From Labilithrix luteola (GTDB lineage Bacteria > Myxococcota_A > Polyangia > Polyangiales > Polyangiaceae), in assembly GCF_001263205.1 (NCBI RefSeq), contig NZ_CP012333.1, forward strand, positions 4,503,001 through 4,567,000: a stretch of DNA of 64,000 nt. The letters run 5' to 3'. Positions within the stretch are counted from its first letter, which is position 1, and each line of letters begins with the position of its first letter. A model generated the notes under the pieces. That model worked only from the letters and a program-made list of their open reading frames with translations. It searched no databases and was not told the DNA's origin. This document shows positions 55,709 to 63,744 of the stretch, in pieces. A program made the translations under genes and the position numbers.

Positions 55709-56077
55709 ATGGACAAGTTTCGAAAGGCCGTCGAGGCGCGCGATGCCGACGCCCTGGTCGCGTCTCTCGCGGAAGACGTCGTCTTTCGCAGCCCGGTCGT
55801 CTTCAAGCCGTACCAGGGCCGCGAGATGGTGGGGCACTTGCTGCGGGCGGTCCTTCGAATCTTCACCGACTTCGAGTACGTGAGCGAGCTCGGGGACGGA
55901 AAGGGCAAGACTGCGCTCGAGTTCAAAGCCAAGGTCGGCGGTCGTGACATCCAGGGGATCGATCTCGGCACGGTGAACGAGGCTGGGCTCGTGACCGAGC
56001 TCACGGTGTTCGTGCGGCCGTTCTCGGCGACGCAGGCTTTGATGGAAGCCATGCGCGCGGAGCTGGGGCTCTCGTGA
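55709..56077 (+). CDS. NTF2-like/SnoaL-type small protein
   Basis: 122 residues with the NTF2-like cone pattern: FRKAVEARDADALVASLAED then VVFRSPVVFKPYQGREMVGH and LGTVNEAGLVTELTVFVRP. The family includes small isomerases, hydrolases and binding proteins. First gene of a TetR-controlled operon; the SDR gene starts by overlapping its stop (GTGA). Substrate unknown, but the operon suggests acyl-CoA or lipid catabolism. Confidence 0.82.
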   Translation: MDKFRKAVEARDADALVASLAEDVVFRSPVVFKPYQGREMVGHLLRAVLRIFTDFEYVSELGDGKGKTALEFKAKVGGRDIQGIDLGTVNEAGLVTELTVFVRPFSATQALMEAMRAELGLS

Positions 56078-56859
56078 GCGCGGACGTCTTTCGCGAGGGG
56101 CTCCTCGACGGCAAGCACGCGTTCGTCACGGGAGGGACGAGCGGAATCAACCTGGCCATTGCGGCGCGCTACGTCGCGGCGGGCGCGAAGGTCACGGTGC
56201 TTGGGCGCAACGTCGAGAAGGCGCAGGCGGCAGCAAGCGAGCTCGGTCCGCGGGCCTTGGCCGTGACGGCGGACGTGCGCGACTATGCGGCCGTCGACCA
56301 GGCACTCCGAACCTCGGTCGAGAAGCATGGCCCGATCGACGTTCTCGTGTGCGGTGCGGCCGGCAACTTCCCGGCGCCGGCCGTAGGCATGTCGGCCAAT
56401 GGCTTCAAGGCCGTCGTCGACATCGACCTCCTCGGCACCTTCAACACGTGTCGCGCGGCGTTCGAGCTCATGACCAAGCCGTCGAGCATCGTCGCGATCT
56501 CCGCCACACAGGCCTCGCACCCGACGATGCTCCAATCTCACGTCTGCGCCGCGAAGGCGGGCGTCGAGATGCTCGTTCGTGTGCTGGCGATGGAGTGGGG
56601 ATCGTCGGGCGTGCGCGTCAATGCCATCGCGCCCGGGCCAATCGCCGGCACCATCGGCATGGAGAAGCTCGCGCCCACGGAAGACATCCGCCGACGGGTC
56701 GAGGCCAGCATTCCGCTCGGCCGCATGGGCACCACGCGCGAGATTGCGGACATGGCGCTCTTTCTCGCAAGCTCCGCCGCCAGCTACGTGACCGGGGGCG
56801 TCTTCGTGGTCGACGGCGGTCAATCACTTGGCGGCTTCGGCAACGGCCTTCTAGGTTGA
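56074..56859 (+). CDS. SDR oxidoreductase, 2,4-dienoyl-CoA reductase-like
   Basis: 261 residues from GTG 56074. Rossmann motif TGGTSGI (19-25), an AGN motif in CGAAGNFPAPA, and the C-terminal PGPIAGTIGMEKLAP. The usual Tyr of YxxxK is absent: Lys161 is preceded by Val157, and the segment SHVCAAKAG matches the HxxxAK pattern of peroxisomal 2,4-dienoyl-CoA reductases, which lack this Tyr. So it probably reduces unsaturated acyl-CoA with NADPH during fatty acid degradation rather than being a broken SDR. Confidence 0.85.
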   Translation: MSADVFREGLLDGKHAFVTGGTSGINLAIAARYVAAGAKVTVLGRNVEKAQAAASELGPRALAVTADVRDYAAVDQALRTSVEKHGPIDVLVCGAAGNFPAPAVGMSANGFKAVVDIDLLGTFNTCRAAFELMTKPSSIVAISATQASHPTMLQSHVCAAKAGVEMLVRVLAMEWGSSGVRVNAIAPGPIAGTIGMEKLAPTEDIRRRVEASIPLGRMGTTREIADMALFLASSAASYVTGGVFVVDGGQSLGGFGNGLLG

Positions 56860-56863
56860 TGTC

Positions 56864-57697
56864 GTGTTCGATGCCGTGTCGTTTCCGGGCGGGGGGAACC
56901 GCTGCTATTGGCAAGGTGGCTTCTGGGAAGCCGCCGCGCCCGCGCTGAACATCTCGCCCAAGCACGTGGTCGGGGTGAGTGGCGGGGCTTTCGCCGCGGC
57001 TTACTCGCTCCTCGGAGTCGGGAACGAGGTGCGCGCGCTCGTGGTCGACGGCTGCGAGCGCGGTCTTCCCAACTTCGATTGGCGTGGCCTCTCGCGTGGG
57101 GAAGCGTTTCCAGTGGCTTCGTTGTACCGCGAGCTCCTCGACACGATTCTCGATGCGCCGGCTCTCGACGCCATCAAGGCGCGCGCCGTGGATCTGCAGG
57201 TCGTCGTTTCGCGTCCGCCGCGGCGCTGGCCACCTGCGCTCGCCGCTGCGATTGGCCTCGGGGCGTATCAGCTCGAGAAGAAGCTCCGGTCGCCCGTGCA
57301 CCCGCGATGGGGAACGAGGCTCGGCTTCACGCCGACGCACGTGTCGGTCCGGACGCTTCCCGATGCACGGGCCTGGGCGGACGCCACGTTCGCCAGCGCG
57401 TGTGTTCCGCCGATCATCGGAATTCAGCGAATCGACGGCGCGCCCGCGATGGATGGTGGCTTCACCGACAACGTGCCCGTCGAGCCGCTACGGGCGATCG
57501 AAGCCCAAGGCGGTCGAACGTTGGTTCTCCTCACGCGCCGCTACGCGACGACGCCGTCGATTCCGAATCGCGTCTACGTTCAGCCGTCCGAAGCACTCGA
57601 CGTCAGCCAGTTCGACATCACGCGCCCCGAGGCGATTCTTCGTGCTTACGAGCGTGGTCTGCGCGACGGCGAACGCTTCGCTCGCACGATGCGCTGA
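56864..57697 (+). CDS. Patatin-like phospholipase (second in window)
   Basis: 277 residues from GTG 56864, 4 bases after the SDR stop. Oxyanion region SFPGGGNRCYWQGGFWE (7-22), nucleophile GVSGG with Ser39, and catalytic Asp197 in AMDGGFTDNVPVEP. It lacks a signal peptide. Third gene of the TetR-controlled operon, so it may release fatty acids that the SDR then helps degrade. Only distantly similar to the patatin at 24.7 kb. Confidence 0.88.
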   Translation: MFDAVSFPGGGNRCYWQGGFWEAAAPALNISPKHVVGVSGGAFAAAYSLLGVGNEVRALVVDGCERGLPNFDWRGLSRGEAFPVASLYRELLDTILDAPALDAIKARAVDLQVVVSRPPRRWPPALAAAIGLGAYQLEKKLRSPVHPRWGTRLGFTPTHVSVRTLPDARAWADATFASACVPPIIGIQRIDGAPAMDGGFTDNVPVEPLRAIEAQGGRTLVLLTRRYATTPSIPNRVYVQPSEALDVSQFDITRPEAILRAYERGLRDGERFARTMR

Positions 57698-57707
57698 GCA
57701 CCGCGGA

Positions 57708-58154
57708 TCACGCCTTTCGCGGAGCTCCGCACGTTCCGGGCCTGTCCGCCATCTGCCAGCCGCCACCTTGCTGGCGTTCTCTGTATTCTTCACGTAATTC
57801 GCTGCGCGCATCCTCGGCGAGCAAATTGCACGGATCGAACCAATGGGGCGTGATCGCCCGTTCGAGGATGGCAGGGAGCTCCCCCGCGAAGTCGCTGACG
57901 TGCGGACATCGCCAATGCCACAGCGCCCATCGATCGGGCGCGCGGTCGAAGGCGAGGACCTCCTTCACGCCGCCGTTGCAGTTCGTCGCGACGACGAGCA
58001 CGGTGGAATCCGGTAGGCGCACCAGCACGTCGTGGTGGAATTCGCCTTGTTTCCAGTGGGCGAGAAGCTCGTAGCCACCGTACCGATGCCGAAGCTCGTC
58101 GAGCAATGCGCCAAGCACGAGAGCGTCGGCGAGCTTCTGAACGTCGAGCGCCAT
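57708..58154 (-). CDS. Hypothetical 148-residue protein
   Basis: Starts at ATG 58154 (a second ATG lies 7 bases upstream in another frame). Composition is ordinary for a soluble protein: LADALVLGALLDELRHRYGG, FHHDVLVRLPDSTVLVVAT and a central Trp-rich segment RWALWHWRCPHVSDFAGEL. Cys at about 59, 84, 109 and 142. No signal peptide, no family recognised. Convergent with the patatin gene with a 10-base gap. Confidence 0.65.
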   Translation of the reverse strand: MALDVQKLADALVLGALLDELRHRYGGYELLAHWKQGEFHHDVLVRLPDSTVLVVATNCNGGVKEVLAFDRAPDRWALWHWRCPHVSDFAGELPAILERAITPHWFDPCNLLAEDARSELREEYRERQQGGGWQMADRPGTCGAPRKA

Positions 58155-58277
58155 GCCATGGAAAGTGTAGCGCGCCCGTTTCTTCGTGCCAGCGCGCGTC
58201 AGGCGGAGTCGTGTTGCCGCGAGGGAAAAGGTGAGCGGTGCATGCGGTGCTGGCGCGGACGACGGGTTCGGAGAAAT

Positions 58278-58787
58278 ATGGAGAGCGTGACGGCGTCCCG
58301 CGTGAAGTTGGTGCTTCTGGCGCTTACGAGCGGCCTCGCGGCTTTCGCTTGCGCCGCGTGCACCTCCTCGCCTGCGCCATCACCTCCGCCGAACGCGGCC
58401 GACGACACTCAGGAGCCACCACGCTTCGGCGGCACGACGGGATTCCCCACGGATGCCTCGTCGACCGACCAAGCCGGCTACGCCCTCGGCGGCTGCGCCG
58501 GAGGGCCAGAGATGGCCTGCCATGGGCCGGGCATGGCCATGAGCGGTCTCGTATTGGCGGACACCCGACCCACGAACCTCGTGAACGTACCGTCCGTCGA
58601 GCGGCCGGATCTGATGCGCGTTCGCCCCGGTGATCCGGCCCGGAGCTACCTCTATATGAAGATCACGAGGGCGTCCGGGATCGATGGCGTGCCCATGCCC
58701 AAAGACTCTCCGCCGCTCGACGAGGCGTCGATCGCGGCCATCGCGGCGTGGATCGACGCGGGCGCGCCGGACCTGCTGGAGCCGTAG
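58278..58787 (+). CDS. Lipoprotein resembling planctomycete-type cytochrome c, heme motif altered
   Basis: 169 residues from ATG 58278. Signal ends AFACAAC (Cys about residue 27). The C-terminal half, RPGDPARSYLYMKITRASG and PKDSPPLDEASIAAIAAWID, matches the end of small c-type cytochrome domains of this group. The expected CxxCH is replaced by Cys73, seven residues, Cys81-His82 (CAGGPEMACH), so covalent heme attachment is doubtful. It may be a cytochrome-derived binding domain. Transcribed away from the preceding gene; RBS weak. Confidence 0.7.
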   Translation: MESVTASRVKLVLLALTSGLAAFACAACTSSPAPSPPPNAADDTQEPPRFGGTTGFPTDASSTDQAGYALGGCAGGPEMACHGPGMAMSGLVLADTRPTNLVNVPSVERPDLMRVRPGDPARSYLYMKITRASGIDGVPMPKDSPPLDEASIAAIAAWIDAGAPDLLEP

Positions 58788-58871
58788 GGAAATTACGGGG
58801 CGACATGCCAGGACGAGGCCGCGCAAGGCGACTCGTCCCCGAACCGGGGCCCTTTCGCGCGAGCGCGCGAT

Positions 58872-59981
58872 TCAGCTAGCGAACGGGCGCAGGCGATCCT
58901 TGAGCAGCAGGATGATCTCCTGCTTGCTCTTCCTCTCGCCGCCGAGCTGCACGTAGCGATCGGCGAGCCAGTCGTGTCGCTTGAGAAACAGGAAGAGCGA
59001 CACCATGAAGAAGTCGATCCCCTCGAACACGATCGCGCCTTCTTTCGCGTAACGCGCCTGGTTCTTCTGCAGCTCGCCGGGCAGGTCGGTCCAGTGGCGG
59101 GCCGCCATCAGGTGGTGACCGATGTGGTAACCGTCGTTGAAGCAACGGCGGTTGTACCGGCTGTTGATGCACGTGATGCTGTTCGTGTGCGGGCGATCGG
59201 GGCGTTCGCGGTCGAGGAACGCGTGCTGACCCCAGTTGCCCCACATCATGAGGAAGCGCACCGCGAGCCACGGCGCGACGAAGACCGTGAAGGTCGGCCA
59301 GAACGAGAGGTAAAGGCCGACGCCGCACGCGACCAAAAAGAGCAACTCGCCGATGAGCATGCGCCGCGCCAGCCGGCTCTTGCCGTGGCGCTGAAGATAG
59401 AGAGGAAGCCTCGCTGCCGTGGTCAGCATGAAGGTCCCCCAGTAATGGAGAAAGGCGAGGAAGCTGTCGCGCTGGTACCTCATCGTGGACGACAGGTCCT
59501 TCGCGAGGTTGTTCTCGGCGTGGTGCATGCCGAGGTGATGCGCGTAGTAGGTCTCGGGCGACTCCCCGAAGAACGGTCCGAGCACCCACGGGATGTAGAG
59601 GTTCAAGACCTTCGACTTGAACAGCGGCCGGTGGCTCGTGTTGTGGAGCATCAAGATGCAGCGATCCACGAACACCAAGAAGGTGAACGCGAGGTACGCG
59701 ACACCGAGCCACCAGCGGAAGTGGCCAGGTATGAACAGGTACGCCGCGAACGGGATGACCATGAGCGTCATCGCCAGCGCGAGCTTCACGAAGGGGACGT
59801 CACGCTTGTCGTTGATCAGCGGAACGATGATGCGTTCCAGCAGGCTCGCCCTCGGCGCAGCTTCGTAGGTTGGATCGGAAAGCTGGAGCTCGGGAGCGAT
59901 CCAGCTCTCTTCGAGGCTCTCTTCGAGGGATGCGACGGCCGTCAAGGTATCGGAGGCTAGGCGCCGAGACGAAAAATGCAA
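58872..59981 (-). CDS. Membrane fatty acid desaturase
   Basis: 369 residues. Three histidine boxes bind the di-iron centre: HNTSH (113-117), HHLGMHH (148-154) and YHIGHH (285-290). Transmembrane helices near 67-85, 92-110, 178-195 and 210-245. It should introduce a double bond in a membrane-lipid or acyl chain using oxygen and an electron donor. The 50-residue acidic N-terminus may include a false start; a later Met could be used. Confidence 0.88.
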   Translation of the reverse strand: MHFSSRRLASDTLTAVASLEESLEESWIAPELQLSDPTYEAAPRASLLERIIVPLINDKRDVPFVKLALAMTLMVIPFAAYLFIPGHFRWWLGVAYLAFTFLVFVDRCILMLHNTSHRPLFKSKVLNLYIPWVLGPFFGESPETYYAHHLGMHHAENNLAKDLSSTMRYQRDSFLAFLHYWGTFMLTTAARLPLYLQRHGKSRLARRMLIGELLFLVACGVGLYLSFWPTFTVFVAPWLAVRFLMMWGNWGQHAFLDRERPDRPHTNSITCINSRYNRRCFNDGYHIGHHLMAARHWTDLPGELQKNQARYAKEGAIVFEGIDFFMVSLFLFLKRHDWLADRYVQLGGERKSKQEIILLLKDRLRPFAS

Positions 59982-60694
59982 TTTGATTGCGACAGCCTAC
60001 CATTGCCGGTCTCCACGAAGTCAGTGCACCGCGGCTGTGCGCGGGGGCTCCGTGGAGAGGCGATGGATCAATGACGATCCTGACCAACACCCTCGTCCTC
60101 GCTCATGCTCGGACGCTTGGACGCGCCTTCTATCGGCCAATTGCTCCGTCGAACGTCGAACTTCGAACGTCAGGGCGTCTGTCCCCGCCCGACGGTGCAC
60201 GACGGCTACGGTAGAGGTCTGTCCAAATTCGGCTTTGCCGTCGCTTGCGTCAGGCTCGACCTGCCGTCCCTACCTCACGCCCAGCGACGTCGATGACCGT
60301 CTTCGGCAACCGAAGCTGGATCGTTGCGCTGGCGGGAACGTCCCGGCTGCTTGCGGGAGCTGCATGCACTCCGACGCCGCCGCGAAGGCGAGTGCCGCCG
60401 CCCTTCGAGCGAACCCATATCCGGCGAGCGGCTTGGCCATCGCCGAGATCAGCCCCCGTTTGCACTGCTCGAGGCGCTCTGACGAAGTCTTCCGTCACGC
60501 TTGGCTGATGCCTCCACGACGTCGCTCCTCGCTCGACGGCGGCGGTGCCGAGCCGGAAGCGCCGCCGCTCGCCAGCACGAGCACTCCGACGCCGATGCAG
60601 AGTCCCCGCATTCGAAGTTCGTCGTGTCTCGGAGCACTGGGCCGCCGCAAATTCGGCCACCCTGGCGCCGCCCGGGGTTTATCCTTTCGGGCCG
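59982..60694. other. 710-bp region without a supported gene
   Basis: Lies between the desaturase and nitronate monooxygenase genes. A minus-strand ATG at 60611 opens a 38-codon frame with a signal-peptide-like start (GLCIGVGVLVLASGGASG) that stops at 60495, perhaps the remnant of a decayed exported protein. TCGAAC/GTTCGA-type short repeats occur near 60150-60170. No RNA gene recognised. Confidence 0.5.
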
Positions 60695-61585
60695 ATGAAG
60701 CTCTCGACTCCGCTCGCGAAGAAGCTCGGACTCAAGTACCCGTTCGCGTCTGCGCCGATGTTCATCATCTCGAACAAGGAGATGATCGTGGCGGCGGCGG
60801 AGGCAGGAATCCTCGGCTGCATGCCTTCTCTCAATGCACGCACTCCGGAGAAGCTCCGTGAGGACCTTGCGTGGATCAGGCAGCGCACGGACAAAGCGTT
60901 CGGCATCAACATCACGATTGGCCTCACGGCGCCCGAGCGCGTCGAGGCCGACATGGCGCTCTGCATCGAATTCGAAGTTCCGGTCATCCTCACGAGCTAT
61001 GGCAATCCCACGGCGCTCGTGAAGCAGGCTCACGAACACAAGCGCCTCGTGTTCCACGACGTCATCAATCTCGCGCACGGCAAGAAGGCCGTTGCCGCGG
61101 GCGCCGACGGAATCATCGCCGTCTCCGCCGGAGCGGGCGGCCACGCCGGTCGCATTTCGCCGTACGTGCTGATTCCCTGGCTCAAGGAGGAGCTGAAGGT
61201 TCCGATCCTCGCCGCGGGTTGCATCAGCGATGGCCGCCAGGTGGTGGCGAGCCTCAGTCTCGGTGCCGAGCTCTGTTACATCGGCACGCGCTTCATCGCA
61301 TCGACCGAATGCGGCGCCGCGCAGGACTACAAAGACAGCGTGGTGAAGGCCACGCCGGAAGACATCGTCTACACGGACGCCGTCTCGGGCATCCACGCCA
61401 ACTTCATCAAGCACACCGTCCCCGAGAACTTCGCCGCCGATCGCTCTCCCGACGGCGCGAAGCGTTGGAAGGACATCTGGAGCGCCGGCCAGGGCGTGGG
61501 CCTGATCACCCAAGTGAAGTCGATGGGCGAAATCGTGGAAGACCTCGCCCGTGAGGCGCACGACACGCTCGCTGCGTTCGGCTGA
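60695..61585 (+). CDS. Nitronate monooxygenase-family FMN protein
   Basis: 296 residues from ATG 60695. TIM barrel of the NMO/2-nitropropane dioxygenase family: YPFASAPMFIISNKEM, AEAGILGCMPSLNARTPEKL, INITIGLTAPE, AVSAGAGGHAGRISPYVLIP with the His typical of class members, and FMN phosphate-binding AAGCISDGRQVVASLSLGAE followed by LCYIGTRFIASTE. Members oxidise nitronates or reduce enoyl substrates. Slightly short (usual 320-360). Substrate unknown; stand-alone gene. Confidence 0.88.
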   Translation: MKLSTPLAKKLGLKYPFASAPMFIISNKEMIVAAAEAGILGCMPSLNARTPEKLREDLAWIRQRTDKAFGINITIGLTAPERVEADMALCIEFEVPVILTSYGNPTALVKQAHEHKRLVFHDVINLAHGKKAVAAGADGIIAVSAGAGGHAGRISPYVLIPWLKEELKVPILAAGCISDGRQVVASLSLGAELCYIGTRFIASTECGAAQDYKDSVVKATPEDIVYTDAVSGIHANFIKHTVPENFAADRSPDGAKRWKDIWSAGQGVGLITQVKSMGEIVEDLAREAHDTLAAFG

Positions 61586-61773
61586 CGCCGCCGACGCCCG
61601 TCGTCCTGGTGAGCTCCGCCTGGAAGGGCGAGACCGCGGCGACGGCGAATTCATGCTTTCAGGCCCGACGATCCGGACCTATCGCTCTGTTCGACCCTGG
61701 GATGCTCTGACCTTCCGAGACTCACACGACGACGTCATGACGAGGCACCTTCGCCACCTTCGCAGTCAACGTC

Positions 61774-61798
61774 CCTGAAATTGCGCTCTGCCGAATGC
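61774..61798 (+). repeat. REP-like repeat, copy 1
   Basis: Contains GAAATTGCGCTCTGCCGAAT, preceded by CCT. Consensus of the plus-oriented copies is roughly CCTGAAAT..CGCTCTGCCGA. Nearly identical (one mismatch over 24 positions) to the inverted copy 4 on the other side of the transposase gene. Confidence 0.7.
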
Positions 61799-61986
61799 TC
61801 GAGGATGCGATCTGGGAGCTCCGCTCTCGGCAAGAGAAGCGGGCCAGGTCACCTGCGGAGTGCTTCCGCGCAGTTCGCTAGGTCGACCGACAGCGGCTGC
61901 TTCCTGTACGCGACGCTCGAACGTCGACCCCGCTGACCGCCTCGGGATAGCGTGCCAACCCCGCTTCGGGCACAGCGCCCGATCGG

Positions 61987-62011
61987 CCTGAAATCACGCT
62001 ATGCCGAATAC
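61987..62011 (+). repeat. REP-like repeat, copy 2
   Basis: Contains GAAATCACGCTATGCCGAAT, preceded by CCT; same orientation as copy 1, 213 bases downstream. Confidence 0.65.
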
Positions 62012-62142
62012 ATCGGCGGGGGCCTCCTCGTGCGATTGAAGGTGCACCGGTTTCACCGCAGCCTTCTGCTCCGAAGGAGCGCCCCGATAGTCATTCGTGA
62101 GGTAGTCGCGCGCGTTAGGTGCGCAGGCCAACGCGCAACGAG

Positions 62143-62170
62143 CCTAGAAATCCGCTCTGCCGATAAGACG
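62143..62170 (+). repeat. REP-like repeat, copy 3
   Basis: Contains AGAAATCCGCTCTGCCGATA, preceded by CCT; same orientation as copies 1 and 2, more divergent at its 3' end. Confidence 0.55.
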
Positions 62171-62433
62171 CGGAACGACGTGCCTTGCTTATCTCCATAG
62201 GAGCTTCGGGTGCCGCCTGGCATACGAGACAGCCGACGACGGCGCCTTGCTCACCGCAGATCGAGCCATCGTCGATGCACGAGGCGCTACGGAGCGGCCG
62301 GGCGCCCGGTCATGCGCGCCTGCTCAGTTGGCTTGACGCGGAAGCGATCCATTCGTGTTCGTGACCGGGCGCGCGGAGTCGGCGATGCTGCGCGGGCGAG
62401 ACACGATACGAGACGCGAGAGCGCTGCCACGCT

Positions 62434-63186
62434 CTAGCGAGGGCGCTCGTTGGGATGGACGAGGCCGTGGCGCTTCCAGCCCGTTCGCGCGAACCAGGTG
62501 CGGGGAGCGCGGACTGGGCGTTCGTGCCAATCGCGTCGGATGAGGGTGCTCCAGAGCTCGCCGAGCATGGGGCCGGCGCGCGGGTCCCAGCCTTCGAACC
62601 ATGCGGCGGAAGAGTATGGATCGAGCGATATCGAGGCGAGGAACTGGGATTTCTCGCCGACCGCGTGCTTGCGGATGTTCATCAGCACGTAGACCAAGGC
62701 ATTGCGAACTTGCCTCAAGCTCGTGAGGTCGCGCCGTGTGTAACGACCGCGCCAGAGCGAGCCGTGCCGACGCACGAGTCTGTTGATCGCCCATGCCAGG
62801 CGCGAGGCGAGGTGCTGAACGCCGCGCCAAAGCCGCTTGCGGTCCATCGCCTCGACGATCAGGTGAATGTGATTCTCTTGGACGATGAAGTGGATGATCT
62901 GGAATCCGTCGCGCGTGGCGGCTTCGATTCGCTTGCGAATGGCTTCGAACACGCTCTGTCGACGGAAAGACCCTATTCCGGACTTCGCGCGCAGCACGAC
63001 GTGCACCGGATGGTTTTTGTCGAGATCCGGCCTCATACCATGCGGTTCGAATCCCTTCCGATGCGCGGCAGGTTTGCGGCCGGCTTTCGAACGCGCTGCT
63101 CCGCCGCGAGCGCAGCGCGTGCCTCGTGCCCCTCGCACGTCGGACCCGAACACAAATACCTGTTGCCCACCCCTGGCCCCCGCCAC
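62434..63186 (-). CDS. REP-associated tyrosine transposase (RAYT, TnpA-REP, IS200-like fold)
   Basis: Up to 250 residues; the first ~45 are Arg/Gly-rich and the true start may be inside. Core: NHPVHVVLRAKSGIGSF, HUH motif in IIHFIVQENHIHLIVEA, and the catalytic Tyr in VRNALVYVLMNIRKHAVGEK. C-terminal GWDPRAGP and RTWFARTGWKRHGL are typical of RAYT C-termini in related bacteria. These proteins bind and cut REP palindromes and are usually single-copy domesticated transposases. Intact with no stop or frameshift. Flanked by candidate REP-like repeats on both sides. Confidence 0.88.
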   Translation of the reverse strand: MAGARGGQQVFVFGSDVRGARGTRCARGGAARSKAGRKPAAHRKGFEPHGMRPDLDKNHPVHVVLRAKSGIGSFRRQSVFEAIRKRIEAATRDGFQIIHFIVQENHIHLIVEAMDRKRLWRGVQHLASRLAWAINRLVRRHGSLWRGRYTRRDLTSLRQVRNALVYVLMNIRKHAVGEKSQFLASISLDPYSSAAWFEGWDPRAGPMLGELWSTLIRRDWHERPVRAPRTWFARTGWKRHGLVHPNERPR

Positions 63187-63188
63187 GG

Positions 63189-63235
63189 GATTCGAGATAG
63201 CACGATTTCAGGATTCGTCGCGCAATCCTCGAATC
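63189..63235. repeat. Imperfect hairpin immediately upstream of the RAYT gene
   Basis: Outer arms GATTCGAG (63189-63196) and CTCGAATC (63228-63235) are perfectly complementary; inside lie GGATT (63211-63215) and AATCC (63224-63228). It begins 3 bases beyond the farthest RAYT start, a place where RAYT systems commonly carry their REP targets. Confidence 0.5.
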
Positions 63236-63405
63236 GCCGAAGGCGCTCGCGCGCTTCCGCGAAGTGACTCGGAGCAACACGAGCTGCGGGGGCACTCCAG
63301 TTTGCTCTTCCCCGCTTGTCTTGCGGGCCACGCAAGGGGCCGCAACGCGGACACGGTGTCTGGCCCCCGCGAGTTTGGGGTTTACGGGGCCTGAGATCGC
63401 TGCAG

Positions 63406-63429
63406 GCATTCGGCAGAGCGCAATTCCAG
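63406..63429 (-). repeat. REP-like repeat, copy 4 (inverted)
   Basis: Plus strand GCATTCGGCAGAGCGCAATT then CCAG; its complement matches copy 1 with one mismatch. Points toward the RAYT gene from the right side. Confidence 0.7.
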
Positions 63430-63560
63430 CCTCGGCGGGCTTGTCGACCTCCGCGAGGAGCGAGGTCGAACGCTAGTCCGAGGCGCGTGTGGAGCCGACA
63501 GCAGCGGCACGCCACCTGCGTGCGCGCGGCGCCTAGGTCCCCTGAACGATGCGGCACCCT

Positions 63561-63695
63561 GGGAGTCTCTTGCGGCCTGATGAAACCAGTGACCCCCCGG
63601 GAGCCCGAAAGAACGACCACACCAATTCCGCAGAGCATGATTTCAAGCCTCTGGGCGCACACGCCTCAAGGCGATGACGCATCGAAGAGACTCCC
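63561..63695. repeat. 11-bp inverted repeats, probable IS end
   Basis: GGGAGTCTCTT at 63561-63571 and its exact complement AAGAGACTCCC at 63685-63695 enclose 113 bases. The right copy sits 50 bases beyond the stop of the IS5-type transposase remnant, a normal distance for its terminal inverted repeat; the left copy would then be a solo end or part of a second element. Next to it, GGTGAGGG/CCCTCACC (63696-63720) forms an 8-bp hairpin. Confidence 0.5.
63624..63647 (-). repeat. REP-like repeat, copy 5 (inverted, divergent)
   Basis: Plus strand AATTCCGCAGAGCATGATTT then CAAG; its complement reads GAAATCATGCTCTGCGGAAT, close to copy 2. Same inverted orientation as copy 4. Confidence 0.5.
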
Positions 63696-63744
63696 GGTGA
63701 GGGCCTCCGCCGCCCTCACCAGGCACCTGGCGGCTAGCGGGGGC

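Larger units (their letters stand above)
61586..62433. other. 850-bp gene-poor region with dispersed repeats
   Basis: No supported gene. Short open frames exist (for example at 61952-62200) without motifs. It contains three direct copies of a ~25-base repeat listed separately, and ends at the stop of the RAYT gene. Confidence 0.55.

Noticed and set aside
60495..60611. 38-codon frame with signal-peptide-like start on the minus strand.
   Set aside because: Stops right after the signal and nothing recognisable continues in other frames; possibly a decayed gene but too weak to call.
62210..62337. Plus-strand stretch that reads as an acidic soluble peptide with TADDGALLTADRAI-like sequence.
   Set aside because: No start codon or ribosome-binding site; composition can arise by chance in GC-rich DNA.
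61774..63647. CRISPR array from the repeated ~24-bp units.
   Set aside because: Spacing is irregular (130 bases to over 1 kb), orientation changes and no cas genes are present.
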